A stretch of 34,003 nt of DNA from Cymbomonas tetramitiformis (GCA_001247695.2 LGRX02015368.1:1-34003); one strand, 5' to 3'; shown: positions 9,334-21,000, counted from the first letter of the stretch. Numbers and translations are program-made. Notes: generated from the letters alone by a model not told the origin.

Positions 9334-12300
9334 GTGCGGCGCGCGCTTGCGCGCCAATACGGCGGTGAAGCCCTCGAGGTTACACCGGCGCGCACGCCCC
9401 TGAGAGCCCCTCCAGGGTTGTCTGGTGGGCCCCGTAGGGCCTCGCCACCAAAAGCCCCTTCACCAGCGAGGGTCAGTGGAGCTGAGCCAGTGTCCGAGCT
9501 CGCATTGAGCTCGGCGCTACGGCAGCCGGCGCGCCGGAAGCGTGCGTCGCCCGAGGCTCCGGCACCGCCGGCGGCAGGCGCCGGCTCCGGGTCGGACTCG
9601 GACCGCTCTGCTAAGGGGTTGAACCCCTCGGCAGCTCCCTTCTCCCCACTCCCTGCGTCCAGCAGGAGTGCGAGTAGTAGGGTCGTCCGTCAGGAACCGA
9701 CGTCGGGACCGGCAGCATCCTCCCTCTCTTCCCTCGTGGGGAGCGAGCAAGGGAATCTCATCAGTGCCCCAGGGCGCTTTGAGGTTTACCGAGCCAGTGA
9801 CTGGAGTCCCCCGGCAGAAGGGGAGTCTGATGATGTCCGGCGCCCAGAGCAGCTAGACGTCGTCCAGTCACGGGGGCGCGAGTCTCGCATCCAGCCCAAT
9901 CCGGCTTGGCGAGGAGAGCGACGTCAGTCCATGCTCGCATTGGCCCTCCGTCAATGGAGCACCTGGGCGCTGAATTCAGCGCAACGACGTGCGAGAGTCT
10001 CCCTGCCATCTCGTCAGCGCGCAACAGCGCGGCTTGCGTGGGTCGCATGGAGGGCCAGGACGGACCAGTCAGCGCATCAGCGCGAGCTCCAGCGCCTGGC
10101 ATTCCAAGCGTGGAATGACGTCACCCAACAGGTCGCCCAACTTCAAGGCCTGTTTGACAAAGGCAGTCGGCGCCGGGTCGAGTCCTCTTTCGCAGCATGG
10201 CGCCAGCATGTCGTCCAGACACAGGGTCTGTGGCGCAGAGGCAGACGTCAAGCTGGAGCTGTCTTCATGGCATGGCACCAGCAGACGATGCTCGCCAAGG
10301 AGAGGAGCACCTGGTGGGTTGGAGCCCGGAGACACCGGATGACCCAGATGGGTAGGAGGTGTCTTCGCGAGTGGCGCCGGCTCCCCAGGACGACCCCAGT
10401 CAGCTCGGACTCGTCCCAGGGAACGAGTGCCCGCCGTCCGGTAAGGAAGGCGGGAACCTCATCCGGTGTCAGCTCTTGCTCGGATTCCGACCAGGAGTCT
10501 ATGTGGCAGGACATCCGTCGAGGCCTAAAGCGCCTGGGGAAAGACCACCCGCTGTCAGGGCTAATGTGGTTCCAGCTCAAGGACTATGGGCTCTCCGAGG
10601 ACGGCGCTTATCGCCTGGAGATCCACCAGCAGTCAGTCTCCGAGTCCAGGGTGTTGATGCAGCAAAAACGCGAGGACCCTCACAACTCCCTTGAGAGGTG
10701 TAGATTCTCTGTCTTTGCCATCAACGCCGGCAGACCAGGGGAGCTGGTACGCCAAGGGGCGGACCTCCAGGAGGTAAGGAGAGCGGTCGTCGCGGCCGTC
10801 AGAATGAGCGCCCGCACCCGGAAGTCACACAGGGGTCTTAGGAAGTCAGGTGCAGCGCCTCCGAGTTCCGCAGCCCCCGGTGGGAACTGGTCGAACCGGT
10901 TTGCTCCCCTCTCGTCCTCATCGGAGGAAGAGCATCCCGCGGAACGTCCGAGGCCCAGGACTCAGGCGCCTAAGCCGAGCGGCCCCAGTCGCCCGGTGCC
11001 TCGCACCCGGAAGCCCAGTCGAGCACCATCGGTCCCGCACCCCGGTCCGACTTCCTCAGGGAACACGTCGTCGTCCCCGGAGTCCACTTCGAGCAGGAAC
11101 AGTCAGGACCTGCAAGAGCTGAAGGAAGCCTGGCAGAAGGAGTCGCAAGCTCGGGAGGCAGCTGCCGAGGCTCGCCTGGAACAGCTGTCTCGGCAACTCC
11201 AAGAGAGTCAAAGAGCTGCCGAGGAGCGCAGGATCTCCGATCAGCGCGCTGCCGAGGAACGCAGGGTCTCCGAGCGACGCGCTGTCGAAGAGCGCTGGGC
11301 TGCAGACCGGCTGGCCGCAGAAGCCCGGGAGACTGCCCGGCAGTTGGCTGTCGACGAGAGCGTCGCTCAGCAGGTAGCCGCCGAGGAGCGGCGAGCGGCA
11401 GCCGAGGCCCAGCTGGAGGAGAGGCTGCAGGCGGTCATAGAGTCACAAGTCCAAAGGCTCGCCCTGGTTCAGGCCTCGCCCCCAGGGCCCGTGGAGTCAG
11501 ACGCTCGGGGGCCCTCAGCGGCAGCGTCGAGTCCGGTTCAGGAGACGCCCATCTCCCGAGAGGGACATGAGCTGGTAGAGCCGGCTTCCGTCGTCACCTG
11601 TGACGTCGAGAACCGGGACGTTCAAAGCCCTCCGGAGGAGTCGCGCGCGGACGTGACAGCGTCTCCACCGCACTCATGGGACTTTATTTCCCTTCCTATA
11701 CAGGTCTGCGACGCCCTCCGGAAGCACGTGGTCGGGTATGCCACCTCGGGGATCGATGCCCAGCGCCTGTTTTACGACGCTGCTCGTAGGTATCGCACCC
11801 TTGGTCAGGTCGCCGGGTGCTTACACCCTTCCAACCAGATCAGGCAGTGCCTGAAGGCAAAGTTCTCGGACGAGGACAGGGTCCTCGGGGCCCAGGTGAT
11901 TCACAGTCTCACGACGGCCTTGGCGTCCGTCGCAGAGAGCTGCGCTCGCTGTGGGTGCGGGCACGAGGAGAGCCCGGTGCGTATGTGGGCGTGTCAGGCG
12001 AGCGCTAAGAGAAGTGTGGTGGCGTTCATGAAAAAGGTGTACCTGCCGGTGTGTGGGTTTTGCGCCGCGGACGTGTGGCCCGGTGCTTTCGACCACTTTC
12101 CGGCTGTGATGCCACCTCCGATTCCTAAGGCGGCAGACACACCGGGAGACGGGGGGGGGATGGTCCCTCAACTGGAGCACTCGGAGCCAAACGAGCTTTC
12201 GGAGATGCCCGGTGCCGGCAGTCATGGTGGTCCTGGTGGCTCGGGGGGCGGTGACCCTGGAGGGCCGGGAGGCCCGGGGAGTCCGGACGAGGACCCTGGC

Positions 12301-13428
12301 GGCGATGGCGAAGACGGGGATGGCGACAGCCAGTTCACCTTCTCGTCTTCCTCTCGTTACAGGGAGCCCCGGAGCCATTACAGTCGTAAGGACGAGCAGC
12401 ACGCTCTCAAGGAGGCCACCAGAGCCATGGAGAAGGCAGTGGACAAATACCACACAGAGGTGGAGGGGTCGTCCCACGTCTTTGGTCGGCTCCTCCGATT
12501 TGTTCGGCAAGTCAGGGAGGTTCGGGAACTGGAGCCGGTGCGCTACGCCATGGAGATGGCGCGTCTGGGACCACTAGAGAGCGGGGGTGAGGAGAAGGTG
12601 TTGTCGGACCACTCCCTGCTGTCAGAAGTGGCCAGACACTGCTTCGGCAAACTCAGCTCCGAGTACCGCGAGCTTTCCTCGGTGTTGACGGAGGCTCGGG
12701 AAGGTAAGAACCTCACCTTGGACGTCATAGTGGTTCCCTTGGCGCAACTGGTGATGCCCGACAAGGGGGAAATGGCGTCGATCGGTCCGTTCCTGCGTCG
12801 TGTGCGTCAAAGTCAGGACAGACAGACTCGCACGGTCCGCGAGTTCTGGGACGGGGTGCACCTTGCTCACGACATCGTGAGCATGCTGGCTGCCCACGAG
12901 CTCACCTCTCCGGTGCCGGAAGAGGAGCTGCTGGAGATATTCCTTACGGGATTGATACCGGAGATAAGGAGGAAGGTCTTCCTTATAGCCGAGAGGAAAG
13001 GCGCTTCGGTTCTGACTCTGAGCCGGACGGCCAGTAAAGGCCGCCACGAACTCCTGACTTGGGCCATAGAGGCTGAGCGGGAGTTGCGGCAGAGCCAGGA
13101 TAAGACGAGCCGCTCGGTCCAGCTGCTGGCCCACGTAGATGTCACGGAGGAGCTGCTAGCCATGGCGACATCCGCTGGCGCTCCGACACCCACAGGGCAA
13201 CGACTCGGCTCCCCAGAGTACGAGGGCTGCCGTCTGTGCAAGAGCATGGACCATTATGCCCGCGACTGTCCGCAGGCGAGCCAGCGCCCGAAGGAGTGGG
13301 CCAAGTGCCTCCTGGAGGACACCCTGGCGTTAATAGGGGACGAGTCGGTGGAGGAAGCTTTGGCTGCCATCGGTTTGGATTTTGTCCAGGAGGACGCTCC
13401 CCAGCCCGGGGCGTCCTCCCCGCAGTAA
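9334..13428 (+). CDS. giant gag polyprotein (nested element)
   Basis: The frame encodes up to 1364 residues, far longer than usual Ty3 gag. The first codon given is GTG; no ATG occurs until 9931. In order: a Pro/Ser/Arg-rich N-terminus; about four Trp-centred helical repeats (residues about 210-345; RLAWVAWRAR, RLAFQAWND, SSFAAWRQH, AVFMAWHQQ); a Ser/Pro linker; a long Ala/Glu/Arg coiled coil (about 590-710); a Cys/His cluster CARCGCGH...CGFCAADVW (about 870-915); a Gly/Asp/Pro-rich hinge; a capsid-like helical region (about 1140-1260); and a CCHC knuckle CRLCKSMDHYARDC. Gag would form the virus-like particle and bind RNA. The second ORF overlaps in the -1 frame at its 3' end. Confidence 0.82.
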   Translation: MRRALARQYGGEALEVTPARTPLRAPPGLSGGPRRASPPKAPSPARVSGAEPVSELALSSALRQPARRKRASPEAPAPPAAGAGSGSDSDRSAKGLNPSAAPFSPLPASSRSASSRVVRQEPTSGPAASSLSSLVGSEQGNLISAPGRFEVYRASDWSPPAEGESDDVRRPEQLDVVQSRGRESRIQPNPAWRGERRQSMLALALRQWSTWALNSAQRRARVSLPSRQRATARLAWVAWRARTDQSAHQRELQRLAFQAWNDVTQQVAQLQGLFDKGSRRRVESSFAAWRQHVVQTQGLWRRGRRQAGAVFMAWHQQTMLAKERSTWWVGARRHRMTQMGRRCLREWRRLPRTTPVSSDSSQGTSARRPVRKAGTSSGVSSCSDSDQESMWQDIRRGLKRLGKDHPLSGLMWFQLKDYGLSEDGAYRLEIHQQSVSESRVLMQQKREDPHNSLERCRFSVFAINAGRPGELVRQGADLQEVRRAVVAAVRMSARTRKSHRGLRKSGAAPPSSAAPGGNWSNRFAPLSSSSEEEHPAERPRPRTQAPKPSGPSRPVPRTRKPSRAPSVPHPGPTSSGNTSSSPESTSSRNSQDLQELKEAWQKESQAREAAAEARLEQLSRQLQESQRAAEERRISDQRAAEERRVSERRAVEERWAADRLAAEARETARQLAVDESVAQQVAAEERRAAAEAQLEERLQAVIESQVQRLALVQASPPGPVESDARGPSAAASSPVQETPISREGHELVEPASVVTCDVENRDVQSPPEESRADVTASPPHSWDFISLPIQVCDALRKHVVGYATSGIDAQRLFYDAARRYRTLGQVAGCLHPSNQIRQCLKAKFSDEDRVLGAQVIHSLTTALASVAESCARCGCGHEESPVRMWACQASAKRSVVAFMKKVYLPVCGFCAADVWPGAFDHFPAVMPPPIPKAADTPGDGGGMVPQLEHSEPNELSEMPGAGSHGGPGGSGGGDPGGPGGPGSPDEDPGGDGEDGDGDSQFTFSSSSRYREPRSHYSRKDEQHALKEATRAMEKAVDKYHTEVEGSSHVFGRLLRFVRQVREVRELEPVRYAMEMARLGPLESGGEEKVLSDHSLLSEVARHCFGKLSSEYRELSSVLTEAREGKNLTLDVIVVPLAQLVMPDKGEMASIGPFLRRVRQSQDRQTRTVREFWDGVHLAHDIVSMLAAHELTSPVPEEELLEIFLTGLIPEIRRKVFLIAERKGASVLTLSRTASKGRHELLTWAIEAERELRQSQDKTSRSVQLLAHVDVTEELLAMATSAGAPTPTGQRLGSPEYEGCRLCKSMDHYARDCPQASQRPKEWAKCLLEDTLALIGDESVEEALAAIGLDFVQEDAPQPGASSPQ

Positions 13429-15059
13429 AGGGCGCGGGCCCCGTCACTGCGGGGTCAGGGGGACAAAAGGGCCCCGCGCCGGCGTCCACAGCGATGCAGG
13501 TGCTGCATGATAGGTGGAGAAGGTGTGGGAGACACCTTAGTGGCAGCGCCAGGCGCCACCTCAAGAGCCAGAGTCGAGTCGAGAGGTATGAGCAGGAAGG
13601 TTTAGACATGCTAGCCGCCACCCGCACGGAAAGCCCAGAGCCTCCTGAGCGGGAACAGGTCGAGCAGCGCGTCCAAAGAGAGCAGGCAAACTTCTGGAAG
13701 TCCGCCAGAACCCCAGCGACCGCCTCAGTTCCGCGTCCCGAGGAGCCGTGGGAGCTGCTCTGTTGGATCACCGGTGCGGACACCCGGGGTAAAAACCGGT
13801 CGAGCCACACAGTTGAGCCACGGGCAGTCTACCAACAGCACCTGGAGAACCAGGGGTCGGATGTTGCGAGAGTTCGCGGGCACTGGAAGTTCAGAGCTCA
13901 GCGTTTACCCCCCAGAGTTAGGAAAGCCTTTCAGGCCCAGCAGCCAAGTGCTCGCCTGCGTTCCGCCATCAGGGCGCTAGAAAGGTATCTAAAGCTGGAA
14001 GAGTCAGAGGTCCGGCCGGTCAAGTCCCTTGCGCTTTGGAGGGCAGGGCAAAGGCGGATGAGCCAGAAGCTTGGACCCACGACTAGTAAGCCCCAGTTGA
14101 ATCGAGAAGAGTTAGATAAGCGCTTGAAGCGGCTCGTCAGGGTGCGCGAGTTCAATCGCCGACGCAAAGCCATCTTGGATCAGGAGTTCGGACGGTTTGT
14201 TCGCGTTGCCAAACCCAAGCCTGCCGAAGGAGAAGAACTCTCACCACCAGAGAGAACTTCAAAGCCCAGTCGGCCGTGGTTGACCCGAAGCAGGGCTCGC
14301 CAGGCTTTGGGCCCGAAACGCAGACCATGGCTGACTCCTGAAGACAAGGCGCTTCGAACCTCTCGATTGCAGCGCAGGTACGAGTTGGAGGGTAGGGACC
14401 CGGCTTCTACCTCAACAGAACGCCATGCGGACTTCCACGCCTTCGTAAAGGAGGAGTTGGAAAGGGAGAATAGGGAACTTCAGCAAGACAATGAGCTGAT
14501 GCACCGGGACGAGCAAGTCAGAAAGCACATAGCGGCTAAACTGGCTGCAGCGTCAGTCCAAGTCGCGGTGTCCCCCCCAGACTTCCCAGAGCGCAGCGCA
14601 GTTCAGAAAGCAGTCGCCATCGGCCTGCTAGCGGACGCGTGTACTTACTGCCTCCCGGACTGTGACTCCGACGCAGAAACGTCAGTCACCCGCCTGGACT
14701 GCATAATGCAGGACGGCGATATCAGTCCGAGCTGGTGTGAGTCCCTGGCAGCGGTGTCCTCGATGGGAGCGCGCCCGAGGAGTTTCGACAGGCACAGTCG
14801 CACACCGACGTTGTTGCTGTTTTGGGCCTGGATTGCGGGCGTCAGAGTCAAGGTGTTAGTGGATTCGGGAGCATCCACCAATATCATCGCAAAGAGTACA
14901 CTGCAGAGGCTCTCCGGCGTCAAGCCGGTGCGCCACGAGCAAGCCATGCGGTTCGAGTGGCTGACGGCACCACATATGATGCTAATTCCTGCATCAGGCC
15001 CAAGCTCCTTGCTGAGACGTCGAAGGGGTCTTACGGCCAGCAGGTTGAGCTTCGGGTAA
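13236..15059 (+). CDS. second ORF: basic/coiled region plus N-terminal half of aspartic protease
   Basis: The ORF overlaps gag by 193 bases in the -1 frame; coding beyond the overlap, perhaps from the ATG at 13494, looks real. Residues about 90-480 are Arg/Lys/Gln-rich with a coiled segment ELERENRELQQDNELMH. A retropepsin start LLLFWAWIAGVRVKVLVDSGAS follows, with catalytic Asp at residue 543. Homology to copy B's protease leaves this frame near EQAM (about 14945) and continues in the next ORF, so the last 35 or so codons are out of frame. The same layout (long unknown region before protease) is seen in copy A. Confidence 0.7.
   Translation: MQEHGPLCPRLSAGEPAPEGVGQVPPGGHPGVNRGRVGGGSFGCHRFGFCPGGRSPARGVLPAVKGAGPVTAGSGGQKGPAPASTAMQVLHDRWRRCGRHLSGSARRHLKSQSRVERYEQEGLDMLAATRTESPEPPEREQVEQRVQREQANFWKSARTPATASVPRPEEPWELLCWITGADTRGKNRSSHTVEPRAVYQQHLENQGSDVARVRGHWKFRAQRLPPRVRKAFQAQQPSARLRSAIRALERYLKLEESEVRPVKSLALWRAGQRRMSQKLGPTTSKPQLNREELDKRLKRLVRVREFNRRRKAILDQEFGRFVRVAKPKPAEGEELSPPERTSKPSRPWLTRSRARQALGPKRRPWLTPEDKALRTSRLQRRYELEGRDPASTSTERHADFHAFVKEELERENRELQQDNELMHRDEQVRKHIAAKLAAASVQVAVSPPDFPERSAVQKAVAIGLLADACTYCLPDCDSDAETSVTRLDCIMQDGDISPSWCESLAAVSSMGARPRSFDRHSRTPTLLLFWAWIAGVRVKVLVDSGASTNIIAKSTLQRLSGVKPVRHEQAMRFEWLTAPHMMLIPASGPSSLLRRRRGLTASRLSFG
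13392..13454 (+). promoter_or_regulatory. stem-loops around the gag stop codon
   Basis: A 9-bp stem (GGACGCTCC with GGGGCGTCC, one G-T pair, 7-base loop) lies at 13392-13416. An 8-bp stem CCCCGCAG / CTGCGGGG (13418-13425 with 13447-13454) encloses the gag TAA. The second ORF lies in the -1 frame here. Such structures often stimulate frameshifting or reinitiation, but I found no canonical slippery heptamer, so the mechanism is open. Confidence 0.4.
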
Positions 15060-18000
15060 TGCCACTCGACCTCAAGGTGGATGTCATCCTGGGGGGTCCT
15101 TGGCTGGCGAACCTTTCCCCGGTTACGCTGGATTATAAGAACTGGGGTTCGGTCCGGTTCACCAAGGGCAGGGAAGAGGTCGTCATCACCGGCTGTTCGC
15201 CGGGGTCACCGGACCCCAGTCGGTCCAAGGACACGGCAATGGCACTGGTACAGGGAGTCCTTTTGAGCCAACGTCGGGCTCGCCGGGACCTGCGGACCCT
15301 CCGAAACAGAGAGGAGCAGGCTTTCGTCGTCTACCTCGGCCCCGATGGGACTTTTGGCGCGTTGGCCTGCAACAAGGGGGGGGGAGACTCCGACGAAGAT
15401 TCCCCCAACGATGTTGTAGCAGGCCTAGCGTCAGAACCCTCCTCCGGGTCCGAGGATGGTGAAGTCAGCGTGCGTCCCAGCGCAGCGGTGCCGGACGGAG
15501 CTGAGGAGTCTGAGGGGCCGGGAGGGTTGGTCTCGGACAGTTCCGAGTCCGGCTACAGTGACGTGGAAGGAGCGTGTCATTTGCAGAGAGTAGGGGCGGT
15601 GGTCGAGGATATTAGGCCACAGGGATTTGCGAGCACGGTCGACGAGGCCGGGGATCACCCTGACCCTCTCAGCTTTTTCGCTAGCAAACAGGAGGCGAAC
15701 GGAGCATTTGCGTTGCTTCCGCCAGCGGTGCGTAGGCAGGCGATAGAGGATCACGCGGCCGGGAAGCCACCCACCTGGCACGCGCAGGCAGCCGCGGCGC
15801 TCCAGCAGGGCCGGGGTCTGGTCGCGGAGCGACGACCCCGAGCACGGCGTAAGCGAGTGCGTTGGCGTGACCAGGTCGCAGCAGTCGGTCAGCCTGGTGC
15901 TGAAAGTGGCCCCTCCACCGAGCAGCCACCGGGACCAAAAGTCCCCACTGTCCCGAGTCCTCAGAGTCAGAAGTCGCGAGCCTCGGCACCAGTCCCGCCG
16001 CCAGCTCCGCAGACCACAGACCCGCCGGTACCGGCCGCCCCGCCAGGTACTACCTCGCCGCCAGCCCCACAGACTGCTCAGGCCTCCCCGGAACCGCCGG
16101 AGGACGAGATAGACGAGACGGTGTCGCCGGAAATCTGGCAGCAGCTTAGGGATCTGGAAAAGGAGTTCGCAGATGTCATTTGCACAGAGCTGCCGGAATC
16201 AGTCCAGTCAAGGGAATTCAAGTCCGGCGTCCGGCTCAGGCCAGATTGGAATGGGAACGCCTTGCACCGGCGAGGGTACAAGCTGTCGCAGGAGGAGTTG
16301 CGGCAACTCCGGCAACAGCTAGATGAGCTCTTAGCCAAAGGGTACATACGACCCTCGGCCTCTCCGTGGGGCTGCCCTGTGCTGATGGTCCCCAAGCCGA
16401 GTAATCCCAAGGAGTTGCGTCTAGTCATTGACTACAGACAGATCAATGAGATCACAGTCAAGGACAAGTACCCCCTCCCGGATGTCCAGAGTCTCCTAGA
16501 TGATCTACAAGGGGCTACCGTCTTCTCTACGATGGATGCCCTTTGGGGATTTTGGCAGGTCCCTATGAAAGCAGAGGACGTGGAGAAAACCGCAATGACT
16601 ACGCACTTTGGAGCGTACGAGTGGTTGGTCATGCCTATGGGATTGTCAAACTCCCCAAGTACCTGGCAAAGGATGATGCAACAGTACCTCGGGCACCTAC
16701 CCTTTTGCAGAGTATTTGTAGATGACATCATGATTTTCTCGGCTGAGGTTCCGGGTAAGAGCGCCCATGAGGTACACCTCGACCACCTCCGCCAGGTCCT
16801 GGAGGCATGCCGAAAGAATTCAGTCTACCTCAAAAAGTCGAAAGTCAAATTGTGCAAGCGATCAGTCCGGTTCCTAGGGCATGTGGTGGATCGGGATGGA
16901 TGTCGTCCACAGCAGGATAAGGTTGCGTCGGTACGCGATTGGCCAGACCTAGAAACTGTCACACACGTGCGACAGTTTCTGGGCATGTGTGGCTTCTACC
17001 GGAGGTACATCCAGAACTTCGCAGATATCGCGTACCCGTTGACCCGCCTCACCAAATCCGGCGTGGACTGGACCTGGGGCGAGAATGAAAAGGCAGCATT
17101 TAAACAGCTAAAAACTGCCTTGATCTCCTCCCCAGCCTTGGCCCTACCCGATCAAAAGGGTGCAGCAGACGGCTCCAGACCCTTTTTTGTGCAGACAGAT
17201 GCCAGTGGAGTAGCACTAGGGGGTGTACTCATGCAGGATCAGGGACGAGGCTTACAGCCCTTGGCCTTTGAAAGCCGGCAGTTCTCCAGCGCTGAGCAGA
17301 ACTATCACGCTGGGGAACGGGAGCTTTGTGCCATCCATCACTGCACCACGGTCACCTGGAGACATTATCTGATTTTCACATCATTTAAGCTCATGGGAGA
17401 CCATAAACCCCTTCAGTGGCTCTTCGCCCCAGCTAGGGAGCTCAGCCGACGTCAGGCTCGCTGGTACGAGGACCTGGTAGAGGTAGGAGTCCATCAGATG
17501 GAGCACGTGCCAGGGCGCTGTTTAGTAGTACCAGACGCGCAGTCCCGGCGACCAGACTATCAGGAAATGTCAGCCAGAGAAGGGTTGAAGGAAAAAGGGA
17601 TTGTGGATCGCGCCACGGATGGGCCCAGAGACTCCGCACCGGCAGGCAAGGGGTCCGAAGAGGACGAGGATCCTACCTCTGTCCTCGGGGCAGTGGATTG
17701 CACCACCGATGGATCTGATGGACCCGAGTACTCTGAGCCGAAAGGCAAGAGATGCGAAGGGGACGAGGATCCCACATCTGTCTTAGGCGCCACCTTCGAG
17801 TATAGTGATTCCGAGGACGAGTCCTTCCCTCCCACCAGTCCAGCACCGGTCATTGGTGAGCTCACCCATCTGAATGGGCTCACGTGGGTAGAGTCGCCGG
17901 CCCTTTGGCTGGACGCAGCTGCCACCCTAGCAGTAGGCGAGAAATCCTTGAGGGATGCCGAATCGCTAGCAGTCATGACCAGAGCAGACCGAGCTAGGGA

Positions 18001-21000
18001 ACAGGCCACAGCAGAAGTCCAGAGTCACCCGAAGTTCCCCCACCCTGAGGCCCAGAGTCATCCAAAGGCAGCCGGAAAGGTACCTGAGCCCGTTAAGCCC
18101 CCAGAAAGTAGCTCCCACTACGACCAGGTCGTAGATCGCCAGGACTGGAAGCTGATCAGGGAGCGCTTTGAGGAGATAGCAGCCCAGTACGGGGTGTTTG
18201 ACGTTGACGCGTGTTGCGACTCCATGGGCGTTAACCGGCAGGTTGACACCTATTGGACCGATTGCTTGAAGGAAAAGTGGCGCGGGAAACACGTTTGGTG
18301 CAACCCCCCTTACACGAAGGATTCAGACTTGATAGAAAGAATTCTTCGGCATTTCCTTGCTGAGTGGCGCGCCGATCCGGAAAACACCTCGGCGATGTTC
18401 CTTCTGCCAGACTATGACGCCCCCTGGAGACGGTTGATTCACCCCAAGTATGGGCTTCATCCGGTCAAAGTCTTTGACACGAAGGACGAAAAAGGTCGTC
18501 CCAACCACCTCTTCGAGTCCCCTGATGGAGGTCGACCCCCGCTGCGCTGGCCGGTCCTTCTGGTGTGGGCCCCAGCAGCCAGCAGGGCAAAGCCCCGAGC
18601 GCCGCCTGCGCGAAAGGACAGTGAGGCAGAACCCGACGAGCCTTTAGTCACTACAGGGGTTGCAGCAAGGGCCAGGGCAGCATCAGGCCCACTGAAGGCT
18701 GATGAGTTCGTCCGCGCCTTGCAAGCGGAATACGAACGCAGCCAGTACCTCAGCTCGTTGAAGGAGGAACTGGTCGCAGCCCCACATCAGAGGACAGACA
18801 CATTTCGCATGGTAGACGACATGATATGGCGAGTGGCAGAAGGGCGGTATCAGCTAGTGCTAGCTCAGGATTCCCCCCTCAGAGAGCTGGTGATGCGCGA
18901 AGCACACGAGTCCCCAGCAGCAGGGCACACAGGAAGGGATAAGACACTGGACAGAGTATCCCGTCGCTTTTGGTGGCCACGCATGAGCAAGGATGTCACC
19001 GACTGGTGCAAATCCTGCGTTGTGTGCCAACAGACCCGGCCACGCAACGGGTATCCAGACGGTCAGCTTAACCCCCTGCAAGTCCCAGTAAGACTGTGGC
19101 AAGTGGTTAGTATCGACTTCGTCACTGGGCTGCCCCGCACAGAGCGAGGGTACGACGCGTTTGCTACCTTCACGGACAAGTTGTCCAAGATGGTGCACGT
19201 AGTTCCCATGCTTTACGCTGACAGCTCAGCTGCACAGATCGCGCGCATGTATTTCGACCAAGTGTGGCGTTTGCACGGCGCTCCCATGAAGATCGTCTGT
19301 GATCGGGACTCCCGCTTCAGGGATGAGATGCATCTCGAGCTACATCGGTTGATGGGAGTCCAGGTTGCCTCTACCACGCCGTACCACCCTCAAGGTGATG
19401 GGCAGGCAGAGCACACAAACCACACGGTCGAACGCATGTTGCGCGCGTACGTCGACGCCAACCAGCACGATTGGGATTTATGGTGTACCCCGGTCGAGTA
19501 CGCCATTAATGACTCTCGTTCCGCCGTCACGGGATTCACCCCTTTTGAACTGACGTATGGTCACGCTCCGGCCTCTCAGCTGGACTTCTTCGTGGAGGCA
19601 GCACTTGCATCACGGAGAGGCCGAGCTAAGGGGGGGAGGGGCGCAGCAGTAAAAAAGGGTACAGCCCACGAGACAGCCCGCCAGTTTGTTCGCCAGTTGC
19701 AGCTCGCTAGGGAGAAGCTGCTCTTAGCTCAGCAGCAACAGATCGCCCAGTACGACGCGCGTCACAGGTCCAGGAGTTACGCAGTAGGCGATGAGGTTTG
19801 GGTGGATGCCACGCACCTCACTCAGCCGGGCGACCGCGGGTTGCACAAGAAGTTGCTTAAGAAGCGCCTTGGGCCCCTTCGGGTGCTGGAAGTCTTTCAC
19901 AGCGACAGGCAGATGGCCCTTCCCGCGAGCGATAGAGGCGCACCGTCGGCCTATAGGTTGCAGACGCCTAAGCAGTGGAAAGTGCACGATGTGTTTACCG
20001 TGGACCGGCTTTCGCCAGTAGAGTCGGGCAGCCGCTTCGTTGAGAGAGCTAAGGAGATTCCCCCTCCTCCGTTGGACGTCAGCGGGCGCAAGGAAACCCA
20101 CGTCGAGAGGGTGGAGCGTTCGCGCACGCGCCAGCGCCAGGGCAGGAGGTGGACAGAGTACCTGGTCAAGTGGACAGGAATGCCCCGCAGTGAGAACGAG
20201 TGGAAGACCCGAGAGGATCTGGAGTGGGACGGAGCCGGCAGGCCCGGTGTTCCCAACCGAGCGTTGTTGGAGTTTGAGAGGATCGAGGCTAAGAGAGTGG
20301 AGCGAGAGAAGCTTAGGGTCCGTAAGAGACGCGACGAGTCCGCAGGAGCGGTATGGACCACGCTATCGGAGGAGCTCAAGGTAGACGGAGCAATGCCATG
20401 GGTGCCAGAGGAGAGGTTTGATGAGGAAGTAGGAACTTTCGCGAGAGTATCTGCTCAGAGCACCCTGCCGCCAGTCAACGGAGCCGCAGCACTTGAGAAG
20501 GAGCCAGTCGGCCAGTCTAGGATTCTTGTATTGTTTTGTGGGACCGGGTCAGTCGAGAGGCAGTTCACTAAGCAATTTCCCAACAGCGAAGTAGTTGCTG
20601 TAGACATTCAGCCCAAGTGGGGCCCCACACATTGCGAGGATATCATGCGATGGGACTATCGACAGTTCAGACCAGGACACTTCGACGTAGTCTGGGCTAG
20701 CCCACCTTGCACAGAGTACAGCCAAGCGAAGACGGTAGGCATCCGAGATTTGCGTGCTGCGGACAGGCGAGTTCGTAGGACATTGGAGATCATCCGGTAC
20801 TTGAGGCCCGAAGCATACTTCATTGAGAACCCGAGGGGAAGAGAGCCCCACGGGTTGCACACGCGTCGCTGCATGAGCAATCTACCAGCTCCGCACCTCG
20901 TCACGTACTGCAAATACGGGACCGCATACAGGAAGCCCACGCACATCTGGACCAACGTTCCGTTGCGCACACCCTTGCGAGTATGCGATTCCGATACGCC

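Noticed and set aside
13236..13428. N-terminal part of the second ORF overlapping gag
   Set aside because: Gag's zinc knuckle occupies this stretch; the overlapping frame looks like a shadow.
13370..13430. Canonical -1 slippery heptamer at the gag end
   Set aside because: No X-XXY-YYZ heptamer in the gag frame was found near the stop; only the stems are reported.
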